Shown: in pieces, positions 43,688-54,289 of the stretch
Layout: the number at the start of each line of letters is the position of its first letter
Numbering within the stretch: the first letter of the stretch is position 1
Assembly: GCF_001659605.2 (NCBI RefSeq)
Contig: NC_035164.2
Span: 3,675,870 to 3,739,869 of the forward strand
Length of the DNA stretch: 64,000 bases
Reading direction: 5' to 3'
From: Manihot esculenta
Lineage: Eukaryota > Streptophyta > Magnoliopsida > Malpighiales > Euphorbiaceae
Translations under genes and position numbers: made by a program
The notes under the pieces: generated by a model
Told to the model about the DNA's origin: nothing
What the model saw: the letters and a program-made list of their open reading frames with translations, nothing else
Database searches by the model: none

Positions 43688-45901
43688 TGTAATACCCGGC
43701 TAGACTCCGGTATCGGAATTCTTACCGTCCGGTGGAATCTCGGATGTCAGAAGCCTCTAGTAGGGTAGAATCATGTTTTCATAAAACATTTTAAGGTATT
43801 TCATGATTTTAAGTAAAATGGAAATGAGTTTTTGCATAAAAACAACCTTGGAGGAAAACTCAGGTTCGGCCGCCGAACCTCAAGTTCGGCCGCCGAACAT
43901 GCATGCCTTCGGGAGCGCCTTTAGGCCCCCGAAAGCATAAGTGAGGAAGTCCAGGTTCGGCTGCCGAACCTCAAGTTCGGCCGCCGAACATGGCATGCAT
44001 GCGGAGGCACATTCGGCCCCCGAACGTGGCCTGGCCAGCCACTATAAAAGGGTCCCTTAGCCGAAAACGGGCGAGCTTTTCCCCATTTTCGGCCAAGGTG
44101 AGCTTTCCGCCGCCCCTCACCGATCTTTGATGTTTTTCCTCTAGATCTTTCAAGTTTTTCATTTGTTTTAACTTCGTTTTGAAGATTTGAGCTTTTGAGC
44201 AAAGTTTTGGAGCTTTGAGGTTCAAGAACTCAAATCTCTCCCAACTCCAAGTTTGGTCGCCTCTACTCTCGATCTTCAAGAGGTAAGAGTCGATCTCTAG
44301 CTTATATTATGTTTTAAGTAAGTTTTATGAAGTTCATGGGGATAGAATGCATGTTGGTTTGAGTTTGGAGGCAATTGTGCATGTTTGAACCGAGTTTCTG
44401 CCCTTTGGGAGAAACCAGGTTCTGCAGCCGAAGGGACTTTCGACCGCCGAACCCTCTTGTGGAGGCAGCCTTCGGCTGCCGAAGCTTGCCCCCGAAAGGA
44501 GACTTTCGTCTCTGTCTGGGAGTTTCGGCCGCCGAAAGTGCCGCCGAACATGCATTTGTTTCGCCTCTGTCTGGGAGTTTCGGCCGCCGAAGGTGCCGCC
44601 GAACTTGCCTGACTTTCGGCTCTGGAGGGACTTTCGGCCGCCGAACCTGCCGCCGAAAGTGCCCTGTTCAGCCTTTTCTTGCATATTTTTCTATGATTGT
44701 TTCATGATGTTTTAGGGGGTTTTTAGGGAGTAGTTTAGAATTATGTTCATGTATGTTTGGTCCCTCATTTGAGTCCACCTGTGTAGGTTCGGACCCGAGG
44801 AACCGAGGACCCCAGCAGTGAGTCTGTTGCCCCAGTGTCTGGTCAGAGCTATCCAGAGGTGAGTGGAATAACTTATTATGTTTTAAAGCAAAGAATGAAC
44901 TTTTCAGCATGTTTCACGCATCATGAATGCAATGTGATGAATTAGGTTGCTTGTATTAGAATTCACGAATATGTTGCATTACATATTTTTATGTTGATGT
45001 GGATGAATGTTGGATGATCCATAGCCCTCGATCTATGATATGACGATGTGATATGTACGGTACGGAAAGTAAGACCAGTGGGACCCATTCTACGTTCGCT
45101 GGCACTATGTAAGAGAAAGACCAGGACCCATTCTACGTTCTGGCACAGTTGGACACTGTTATGTTATGATATGTAAGGGAAAGACCAGGACCCATTCTAC
45201 GTTCTGGCACAGTTGGACACTGTTATGTTATGATATGTAAGGGAAAGACCAGGACCCATTCTACGTTCTGGCACAGTTGGACTATGTAGAGGGCTATTGG
45301 TGACAAGTTCATCCTTGATGTGATTAGCTGTGATGTGATGCATTCCATGATCCATATGATTTAAATGTTTTTATTATTCTGCTCACTGAGCTCTAGTAGC
45401 TCATCCCTCTCCCATTTTCCCCAGGATTGCAGGTACAGGGTAGACCAGGAGATCCATAAGAGTATTGAAGTCCTGTGTATGTAATAGATAGTGTGGACAT
45501 GATAAATGTATTAATGTTATGTAAAAGTACAGTTTCAGTCATGTATTGATATTGAGGATTAGATATTGTGCTTGACATTGTGTATGAGGTATCCCTTTTA
45601 TTACATGATAAAAAATGTTTTATAATGTTCATGAAAGCCAACTCATCTTATGATGTATCGCCCATTGGGGCATTGATGAGATCCCACAGAGGGATCACGA
45701 TTATGATTATGACTATGTACAGTGTATGTTCAGGTTGAGTTGGATGTTGAAGGAAAAGTTTTAAATTTTTATGTATGTTGTTGATCATGTATGGGATTAA
45801 ACAGGTTTTCAGGATGTATGTCAGGCTTGCTACGGGTCCCGGCGGCCTTAAGCCGACCTGGATCCTAGCGCCGGTAGCGGTCCGATTTTCAGGTCGTTAC
45901 A
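43688..45901 (+). repeat. 3' LTR of element D
   Basis: 2214 bp, TGTAATACCC to AGGTCGTTACA. TATA box at 44043. Hairpin units start near 45119, 45183 and 45247 (period 64). Splice-like signals at 44283, 44786, 44859 and 45432. The ACATA duplication follows at 45902. Confidence 0.93.
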
Positions 45902-46470
45902 ACATACCTGCTATCATAGGCCGACAATATTACTACTCAGGTGGATAATCGCTCTGATAGCTCCGGTCGGTGCATATTGACACTTTATACCAGTTTGAGA
46001 CTGTAATAGGATCTCTATTCTAGAACCCCAGCTCCGCAAGCTCCATCTGCCCAAAATTTCCATTCCTCTATAGTTGATTCTAGGAACTCCGAAGATTCTA
46101 ACGGCAGAGTCATTTTCGCAACAAAATTAGCTAGCGCTTAGGCTTTTATTGCCTTTCTGGGGACATACCTGCTATCATAGACTGACAATATTACTGTCCA
46201 GGTAGATAATCACTCTGATAGCTCCGGTCTGTGCAGAATCTTTCGCAAAGGATAATCTATCATGACCTCAATGGTGTGAGACTCGAAGTACAATTATAGC
46301 TTCGTGGCTGACATTAGAATTGTAAAAGCTAACTTCTCAAGTGGAGGATAATTCAGCTCCACTTCAAAACTTGGCTAGCATAATTCACTGGACTTTGCTC
46401 CCTATTATTTTTGTGAATGAGCACCAAGCAAACTGTTTATTGTGTTACAGACAAGTATAGAAACAAAACT
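45902..46470 (-). pseudogene. RNase H region of element O
   Basis: The minus strand shows degraded RNase H features of Athila/Tat type in shifting frames: a LYLSV...LVLIHKNN block, a NYPPLEK-like block, and FVAKMTLPLESSEFLESTIE followed by WKFWADGACGAGV, which may be the start of a second RNase H-like segment. Several stops interrupt it. Part of the region occurs twice, before and after element D, beyond what the 5-bp target duplication explains. Confidence 0.65.
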
Positions 46471-47460
46471 TCATCTTTCGACAGGCGAGCTTAGCAATGG
46501 AAGAGATGATAAAAATATTTTTAGACCTTCAAATGCCTCCACACACTCCTCCTCCCACTCAACCTTACCTTTGCCTTTTAAGGTTTTAAAGAACGAGAGA
46601 CATCTTCTGGCCAAGCATGACATGAAATGACTCAGGGTAGTGACCCGCCCATTCAACCTTTGCACTTCATTAATGGTTTTGGGTGCTTCCATGTTTTGGT
46701 TAGCACTGATTTTTCAGGGTTTCCCTCTTTGCCTTTTTCTGAGATGATATATCCCAGAAACTTCCTAGTTTTTACCCCAAAGTTACATTTTTCAGGGTTC
46801 AGCTTTATACCTTCCTTGTCCAAGATATCAAAGACTTTTCGGATGTCTTTTAGATGGTGTTCTAGATGGTCTTCCAATGATCGGCTCTTTACCATCATGT
46901 CATCTACATATACTTTGACAGTTTATCCCACTATCCTTAAAAATTCTTGATACTAGCCTTTGGTGCGTCACTCTGGCATTTTTTAGACCAAAAGGCATTA
47001 CCTTGTGGCAGTAAACTTCTTCGTCTATTATGAAAGCAATATTCTCTGCGTCATCGGTATTCATCGTGATTTGGTGGTATTATGAAATGGCATCAAGGAA
47101 GGAAAGCACAACGTGACCCTCGGTCGAGTCTACCAATCTATCGATGGACGGTAACAGATAATGATCCTTTGGACATGCTTTATTTATGTCAGTAAAATTC
47201 ACGCACATCCTCCACTTTTCATTAGCTTTCTTTACTAAGACTGCAATGGCCAACCATGTGGGATACTAGACTTCCTTTATCAATCCTACACTTAAAAGCT
47301 TATCAATCCTGCACTTAAAAGCTTATCAACCTCTTCTTTAATCACCTGCTATCTCTCTGGTGTAAACTATCTTTTCTTTTATTAAATTGATTTGACGGTT
47401 TTGTCAATGGATAACTTATGGGTGATGAGAGCTGGGTTCATACCTATTACATCTTTTGGG
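46471..47460 (-). pseudogene. reverse transcriptase of element O
   Basis: Read on the minus strand: KWRMCVNFTDINKACPKDHY (fingers/palm), a LPSIDRLVDSTEGH block, HKVMPFGLKNAR, then the catalytic YVDD-type site near 46890 followed by MMVKSRSLEDHLEHHLKD, NPEKCNFGVKTRKFLGYIIS, and the thumb/connection EAPKTINEVQRLNGRVTTL. These are standard motifs of the Athila/Tat branch and differ from A, B and D. Frames are broken in several places. Confidence 0.85.
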
Positions 47461-47462
47461 AA

Positions 47463-48340
47463 CTAAGTGAAAGTGGTTACTCGGCTTTTTAGCAATTCTA
47501 CTAGACGAGTCTTTGTTTCATTGGTTAGTGCATTGCTAAACTGCACCTTTTGCTTCTTATCTATTTGGATCTTCTCTACCAGTTCTGTTGGTTCTAGCTT
47601 TACGTGAGATTCAGGCTTCTCCAGCAACTCGATGGGCATGGTTGCTTTCTCGAGGCTTTTTGCTAGGCGTTCGTAACCTTCCTTAGCCAACCTCAGATTG
47701 CCTCGGATCACTGTTACTCCCCCTAGAGTTAGAAGTTTAAGACATACAGCACCCATGGTAATAATAAACGTGGCAGAATAGGACTGAACGGTCGAGTATC
47801 ACATTATATGCAAATGAGAGATCTACCACTGTGACTCTCTGCATGCAATTCTTCTATACTTTTTGTTACCCAGTACCAGGGGAAGGTTGATGGTACCTAG
47901 CACTGCCATGGTCTTATCTCCTAATCCTACTAAAGGATAGAAAACTCTAACAAGATTATTTTTATCCAAGCCTAATTTATTAAAAATATTTAAGATGAGA
48001 ATGTTAATAGAACTATCTGTATCCACCAATACCTGCCTTACCTCATACCGGTTCAGGAGGATCTTAATGACCAGTGAGTCATTTTGAAAGAATCCAATTA
48101 TTTTGTCAACTGGACCGAACCTTACCTCTTACTTAGTCCATGGTTCTTGATTGAGAGATAGGGCATCTTCTACTACACACTTACTTTTTCCTTTGCCTTT
48201 ATCATGTCCCCTCGTAATGACATATACAATTTTGAAAGGAACGAGAGAGATATTCTTTTATGAGAAAAAGAGTAGGAGACTGAACTTAATCCAAATGAAT
48301 GGAGAATTCAAAGGATATTTCCGATAATAAAATCAAATGA
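47463..48340 (-). pseudogene. protease region of element O
   Basis: The minus strand has LVIKILLNRYEVRQVLVDTD leading into SSINILILNIFNKLGL, the Tat-type aspartic protease site with Asp-Thr-Asp where Asp-Thr-Gly is expected, then PLVGLGDKTMAVLGTINLPL. A linker to RT follows at 47463-47756 (EGYERLAKSLEKATMPIELL). No gag lies between here and the LTR at 48361, so the 5' part of O is deleted. Confidence 0.75.
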
Positions 48341-48360
48341 TGTTGCTGAGATTATATTGA

Positions 48361-48640
48361 TGACGTGGCCGAAATGAGATTAAACTGTGATTGACTAGAC
48401 CAAAAATGAAGAGAAAGTAAGGTAGTGGTGAATGTTCACGATAATTACTCCGATATTTAAATTAGTATAATGAGGAGGAGAGAATAACAGCACAATGAAC
48501 TATGTAGAGTTTTTGTATGTGAGAATAATTTGCATTTACCTCAATGATTTCTTCCCTTTTATATTGTAAGAAGGTAAAGAAGCTCTACCATTAAGTCAGT
48601 TGTTTTCACTAAGAGCCTTTATCCCTGCCCCATGTACTTA
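48361..48640 (-). repeat. 5' LTR of element O (partial)
   Basis: Shares with 9507-9790 the TGAYGTG start, the TGTGATTG word, the AATGAAGA block, the AGCACAATGAACTAT word and CTTCCCTTTTATA. It is lost after about 48640. The adjacent internal side has no recognisable primer site. Confidence 0.6.
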
Positions 48641-49890
48641 TAGGGCTCTACCATTAAAAATTATATTTTTATATTAAAAAAAATTGCTTTTTTATTTAAA
48701 AGTTTTATTAACACTGCTGGATTTTTTATGTGCACAAACTTTGATAACACATATTAAATTATAAATAAATAATGAAAAATAAATTTTAAATAAATATTTA
48801 TTATGTAAAAGTTATTTTTCTTAAAATAAGAATAAAATAATTATCACAATTAACTACTATTACTAAAAAAAAATTGAAAATTTTAAAAAATATCTCTCAT
48901 TAAATACTTTAATTTATTATAGATAAATTATTAAGCGGCAATTAATGCGAATCATTCAGTAATTTAGAGGCAAATTTGATATTTTAAAGTAAAACAATGT
49001 GTGGTGGATTCATTGGTAGAAAATACTATTTATAGTCCTTGAAGTTATTGGAATTTACAAGAATTTCTCAATTGGGTTTCATGGCTTCCAATTCCACCAT
49101 CATTGCTATCATTTTCTTTTCAACTGTGCCCTGATTTGATTGTGATTTTATATCTCAAAATACTGAAAGTCATTTTAATATTATATTTAATTGAATTTTT
49201 TGGATAAATATTTTATTTTATGTTTATAATTTAAACCATATGTCCACGTCATAGTATTAAAAAGTTTTAAATCTTCTATTACCAAAAAAAAAATCTTGAC
49301 AATTGCCCCAATTGTTTTGGAAAAATTAAGTCCGACATTAAGAAAAAGACAGTGGTAAGGTAAAAGAAAAAATTAAGGAAGGAGAAGTCAAGCTAAATTG
49401 GTATAAATTATTTTGGAAATATTTTCTGTACAGACATTTTTTTTCCTCATGAAATTTTAATTTGTATATGTAAATTTTTTTTAAAAAAAAAAGTGTAAAA
49501 TCCAAGTTCATTATGCTAATTAGTTGCATAAAAGTTTTCTTTTTTTTTTTTTGACCAATACAATTGTTATTACGTTTGAAATACCTAAACTGACTATAAT
49601 GCCACCTGTTCTCTGCAGTAACCATATTGCAGTGACCTTCACCTCGATGGCAGCCCAAAGACAATAACCATCAGCATCACGCACAAAACAAGCAAATTAG
49701 AGCAGCCGAAAGCAAAACCAAGCAACAACTCAAGCGGTCCAAATCACCAACCCAGATGGCAATCAAATAAATCACGGTATGTGTTGTGCTTCAAGCCAAC
49801 AATCATCGGAAAGGGAGTCAAACTCATGATATTTCCATCGTAGTATAGGTATGAAGTTATTTTTAGGAGCTAAATAAATATCGCACTATT
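48641..49890. other. intergenic spacer, no gene seen
   Basis: AT-rich to 49600, with homopolymer A/T runs (for example 49532-49552). A short less AT-rich stretch at 49610-49830 has no coding frame or repeat structure I recognise. Confidence 0.5.
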
Positions 49891-50286
49891 TGATATTCGA
49901 GAACCGAGACTGGATCCAGATTTATGATATATTTTTATAAATTTAGTTTGTTTATTCTCCGATTTTTTTTCTCTTTTTGTCTTTTTCTGACGTATAATTA
50001 TATTCTGCATTTTATCATTTTATTATATTCCCGCAGGCTGTACGTACAAAAGTACAATATCTTTTTCTTTTGTCAGACAACTATTTAATTTTATTTGACG
50101 CTATTTAAACACGATCTCGGACGCCACGGGATTTGCTGCTCCACGTGGGCTAATGAATATTTGGGGATAGAGCACTCACAAACATATTCCAGCCCAGTCC
50201 GGCTTGCCTAGATAGACCATGGGTTTATGTAAGGCGTAGGGCCACGCCTTGGATCCTAATTGAACTCAGGCCCAGTCTTTCTAGCA
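49891..50286 (-). repeat. 3' LTR of element P
   Basis: Plus-strand ends are TGATATTCGAG and CTTTCTAGCA. It aligns with 56231-56638 throughout; divergence is clearly higher than for the LTR pairs of B or D, so P is older. Confidence 0.75.
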
Positions 50287-50777
50287 TAGCCAAGGCGTCT
50301 GGAGCTTAGCTATCATCAAGTGACCCTTTACCTGCTCATTAATTATTCCATGATTTATGAGGGGATAAACTTTGAGATCCCAATTATTATTGCGCGGCTC
50401 TAGGAGAGTTCTGTCAAAATGTCATTTCTTTATCTTTTTCCATTTCAAACTTGTGCTCTTGCTTTTGCTCGTTGCTCTGTCTCTTGCGTTGCTTCTGCTA
50501 CCTTGCTCTTTTTCTTCTTTGTAATCTTTGATTTTTCAATCCGAGGTACATCTTGCTCCTCTCATGGCTTCTATTAGGATTCTTGAGGTGGTCGGTCTGG
50601 TGTCTTCTGTCACTCCTTCTTTTTCTCACTATTTTTTCCGCGACTTCTCTTATATTACTATTTTCAAAATTAGGGCTCCCTTTCCTAATGAATGAATAAT
50701 TCTCCCTAACCCACCGCCGAAAGGCCTAGTAGATGCTCAGTAAGGATGTAACTTGATCTTTTTTCATAAAACAACAC

Positions 50778-51632
50778 GAGTTCGGACTTACTTTTCCATT
50801 TACCCCCTTTCTCATTGAGGTCTTCCGTCACTTTAAAGTGACTCCTTGAATATTGTCTCTCAACTCCATCTTGTTTATGTATTGTTTTGAGTCTATTTGC
50901 TTGTGTTGGGGTTTTTCCCCTTCCCTCGAGCTGTTCTACACCTTGTTCCATTTGGTCAGATCTAACCACGGGTTCTATTATTTGAGCCCCCGAGCTGGGT
51001 TGTCAATATTCATGGGGTATAAGGATTCCATAAAGGGTTGGACAGAACAATTTGTTGTCATTGAGTTGAACGAGAGCTTGGGAATCAACTGGGACATCGA
51101 TCTCTGCTGGGGGAGATTTTTTAGGGCTGTAATGACTTCCCTAGGTTAACTCAAGTAGACCAAATTTGCCTTCTCCGAATGGCCTCTGTGAAGAAGAAAT
51201 ATGACATTGAGAAGTGTATATTTATGTTTAACCTGCAGAACTGCCGGAAATCTGGTATTTTTTAATTTTTTTTCCCTTTTATATTCTTCTTTTATTATTT
51301 CGAGCTCTAACTGAAATGATATTTCCTTTTCAACTTTCGACATGCCAATAGGTACCATCAAGCTCCCCATGAACTTTACTTTGTCTAGAGAGTGCATGAA
51401 GGAGACTACAGCCGCTTTCAAGGCCAACATGTCCATCGCTGATGTCACTCGAGAGGTTTTCCAGGCTTCAGCTCCCGCATCATCAGCTCGTTGCTCTACT
51501 CCTACCCCCACACATTCTCTAGCTTTGGTGCCGGTATCAGGGGGGTCTCGTTCTGCAACCTCCATGACATCTGTCCCACCTAAGGCGTCGACTTCTTTTA
51601 AGGCTCCACCCGCTTTGAAGGAGGTCCTTTAG
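50778..51632 (+). pseudogene. Transposase_28-like (PF04195) antisense ORF of element P
   Basis: The plus-strand frame from 50778 shows a LTFPFTPFLIEVFRHF block, a TGA near 50847, then ESICLCWGFSPSLELFYTLF and GFYYLSPRAGLSIFMGYKDS, ending at 51149. This is the pattern of the plant putative gypsy-type transposon domain PF04195 (hydrophobic LP-HPF-EV, then a tryptophan/leucine-rich block, then a GWYYF-P-like block). A further frame at 51342-51632 (Ser/Thr/Ala-rich) may be its downstream part. It is antisense to P and beside the 3' LTR, where some Tat elements carry extra ORFs. At least one stop breaks it. Its function is unknown, and the transposase label of the family is historical. Confidence 0.6.
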
Positions 51633-51699
51633 TCTCTCAATTATGATATATGCATACCCTTTTGAGACTCCTAATCTGTGACCTTAGAAGAAACTTAGA

Positions 51700-52184
51700 G
51701 AATTAAGACTTCTGGAAAAAACATGGGCATCACGTATGAAAAGGATCGAAACACTGGGTAGATCCTGAAAACACAGGTCTACCCTGTGTTTTTCACTGTG
51801 ACTTTTGGCTCCAATTCCCATGCAGTGAAAAACATAGGGTACAGAGGCAAAACACGGTGCAGAGACAAAAACACAGGGTTACCCCATGTTTTTGTCTGTT
51901 TCTTCATAACCTCTCCAAATTTTTTTGAATATCTCTCTAAAGTGTCTCTTTCATTCCTTGACTTGTTTTGACTTATAAAAATACTAAAAATAAAGTGAAA
52001 ACATCAAATAATAGACTAAAACTAAAAATCCTAAAATTAAACATAAAAATCAAATAAATCTAATAATAATCATTCAAAATAGATAAATGTGGTTCCAAAA
52101 CTATACGAGTAAAATGTGTAAAATTTCACTATATCAGAACCTGTTTTACAAAGAGCAATGAGGTTGGTAATAAGGGACTGTTGT
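51700..52184. other. internal sequence of element P with ACACAGGGT/ACCCTGTGT words
   Basis: No gene. Around 51765-51900 several copies of AACACAGG(GT) and the complementary ACCCTGTGTTT alternate, able to pair locally. The function is unknown. It runs up to the GTTGT duplication of solo LTR F (52180-52184). Confidence 0.5.
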
Positions 52185-52992
52185 TGTAATACCCGGCTCG
52201 AGTCCGGCATCGGAATTCCTATAGTCCGGTGGAATCTCGGGTGTCGGAACCCTCGAGAAGGGTCATGCATATGTTTTCTAAGGTATTTCACTTGTTTTCA
52301 TGTTTTGAAGTGTGAAAAGCATTGAGTTTTGAAAGAAAAGCAACAAGGGAGAAATGCAAAGGTTCGGCCGCCGAAGGTCACTTTCGGCCGCCGAACATTG
52401 CATGGTTGCGGCTTCACGTTCGGCTGCCGAAGGTGGTCTGGCCAGCCACCTATAAAAGGGCCAAGGGTCGGTGGAAGGAGGTTATTTCTCCTCCACTTGC
52501 AGCCAGAGGTGAGTTCCAGCCTCTCCTACGTTGACTTTCATGTTTTCCATGATTTTCATCAAATCTTTCAAGAGTTTTAAGAGTTTTGGTGACTTATGAA
52601 GGTTTTGAGCAAAAGAAGCAAGTTTTGAAGCTTGGAGCTTTGGAAGAGCTTTTCTTCATATCTCCACGTTAGGATCCTTCATCCTCAAGTTGTGTAAGAG
52701 GTAAGTGAAGATCCTGAGCTTCTTTGTTGATTTTGAAAGGTTTTATGAAGTTTGTATGGGTAGTTTGCATGTTTAGGTTTAGGTGTGGTTTTTGGTGATT
52801 TGTGGTGTTCCAGCATGTTTAAGTGTTATGTGCTATGTTTGTTTGGGGTTTTAGGGTAGTTTTAGACCCCTTTGTGCATATATATGTGTATATGCTAGTT
52901 GGGAGTAGTTGATGTGCATGTTTGTAGGTTTTTGGGCAAAGTTGGCATGAAACAGAGTAGGGTTCTGTCCTTCGGGCAAAACCAGGTTCGGC

Positions 52993-54289
52993 TAGGGCTG
53001 AGCAATTCTCGGTCTAAACCGAAAAACCGAACCGAACCGATTAAATTCGGTTTATCGGTTCGGTTAGTTGGAAAAATTGGTTTGGTTCGGTTAGTAGATT
53101 TAAAATTATTCGGTTTTCGGTTCGGTTCGGTTTAAACATGTTAAATAACCGATCAAACCGAAAAACCGAACCCAACCCAGCCCAACCCAACTCAACCCAA
53201 CCCAACCCAGCAGGCCAGCAACCCAACCCCCTCCATACCTTTCGCCGAACCCCTCCCCTCCATCCCATTTTCCACATTCTCCAATCTCCCGATTCCCCCA
53301 CCCCTATTCTCCCGAAAGATGAGGACGACGAAGACTACGAACCGGTTCAGTCGGCGGACGACGACGAGGATGACGATGAAGATGACGATGGTGAAGGCGG
53401 AGACGACGATGACGACGACGAGGAGGAAGACGGTGACGAGGATGAAGACGGTGAAGAAGAGTTTGGCTCTCGACATCCAGCTCTTCGTCTACACCGTCGA
53501 AACGGCTCACACGCGAGAAGAGACTCAGATGACAAGAGGAATTTTAAATATTATCAACCAACGTAAAATCGAAATCTGAGACACAAATCTACGGAGGGGG
53601 GAAAGTGGGTTGTCTAGATTCTTGTGAAGAATATTATTATTCAATGGAAGAAAGAGGAAGAACACATCGGAGGTGTCGTAGGTAGAATGGTGATAGGCGA
53701 AGGTAGTGGGTTTGAGTTTGACCTTCAATTCACACAGACACAGCCATGCATTGCACAGTAACTCACAACATCGAAACAGAGTTGAGTTGTTGGGTATTCA
53801 ATGTGGGAAGGGAATTAAGAATTTCATATGCTTTAAGTGGGTCCACTGCTGCTGGTACCATCATCGACCAGAGGGACCCATTACCTGCTTCTTCGGCTTC
53901 CGGCGGGACGTCCGCTGCTGGATTTAAGCTCGAGGAGAAGGTTTCTGCGTCGGCGTCTGATGCTGCTACGGTGGCAGCGTTGGATGAGGAGGTGAGTAAG
54001 CTAGAGGAGTTGCAGGCGGCGATAGAAGTGGAGTTTGAGGTATTAGATCCAGAGATTAATAGAATATTTATTAAATTATTTTGTTGAAATTAAAAATAAA
54101 AAATTAAAAAAAATACAGATTTCGGTTTGAACCGAACCGAACCGAACCGAACCGATTTTTATCGGTTCGATTCGGTTCGGTTATACCTTCATAATCGGTT
54201 TTTTCGGTTTTATAAATTTTAACAAATCGGTTTTCGGTTTAATCGGTTCGGTTCGGTTCGGAACCGAACCGACCGATTGCACAGCCCTA
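52993..54289. mobile_element. hAT-type non-autonomous element Q inside solo LTR F
   Basis: The ends are inverted repeats TAGGGCTGAGCAAT and, as complement, TAGGGCTGTGCAAT. The 8-bp duplication GGTTCGGC flanks it exactly (52985-52992 and 54290-54297). An 8-bp duplication with short TIRs starting TAGGG identifies the hAT superfamily. Subterminal regions are arrays of GGTTCGGTT/AACCGAACC, typical of subterminal transposase-binding repeats. No hAT transposase is present. The interior (53170-54090) includes AACCC-rich DNA, an Asp/Glu-coding GAC/GAG repeat, and a stretch with open frames, perhaps captured gene fragments. Confidence 0.88.
53313..54087 (+). pseudogene. unrecognised open frames within hAT element Q
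   Basis: From 53313 the plus strand encodes an acidic stretch (DEDDEDYEPVQSADDD and continuing Asp/Glu runs) in one frame. Another frame downstream (53746-54087) ends in an alanine/glutamate-rich segment (DEEVSKLEELQAAIEVEFEV) that looks coding in composition. I recognise neither. They may be exon fragments of a host gene carried by the element, or simple-sequence artefacts. The acidic part is largely a GAC/GAG/GAT repeat, which weakens the coding case. Confidence 0.35.

Larger units (their letters stand above)
34072..45901 (+). mobile_element. element D: chromovirus-type Ty3/gypsy retrotransposon, same family as B
   Basis: 5' LTR 34072-38552 (interrupted by solo LTR E), degenerate primer site at 38556 (TGGTATCAAAGC), gag from 38822, pol remnants to 43579, purine tract about 43674, 3' LTR 43688-45901. 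Flanked by a perfect ACATA duplication (34067-34071 and 45902-45906). Without E the element is about 9.55 kb. Gag has an internal deletion and pol has three nonsense codons and a tandem duplication, so it is dead as an autonomous element although its LTRs are nearly identical. Confidence 0.93.
9507..48640 (-). mobile_element. element O: decayed Tat-type Ty3/gypsy retrotransposon, host of nested insertions
   Basis: Minus-strand remnants read in this order from the right: partial 5' LTR (about 48361-48640), protease, reverse transcriptase (46653-47460), RNase H (45902-46470 with a duplicated piece at 33890-34071), integrase C-terminal part (33301-33768), a 79-bp minisatellite (32660-33150), then the 3' LTR (31691 to about 31900, and 9507-10028). 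Only about 5.6 kb of the span belongs to O; A and D make up the rest. Motifs in RT and the tandem repeats after integrase fit the Tat lineage. No gag is found between the protease and the right LTR, and the integrase catalytic core is missing, so O is defective. Its exact ends are uncertain. Confidence 0.75.

Noticed and set aside
51146..51565. 139-codon minus-strand frame in element P
   Set aside because: It is the shadow of the plus-strand frames with the Transposase_28-like pattern and has no domain of its own.
53170..53215. AACCC repeats in element Q as an interstitial telomere
   Set aside because: The unit is CCCAA/AACCC, not the plant TTTAGGG/CCCTAAA heptamer, and lies inside a hAT element.
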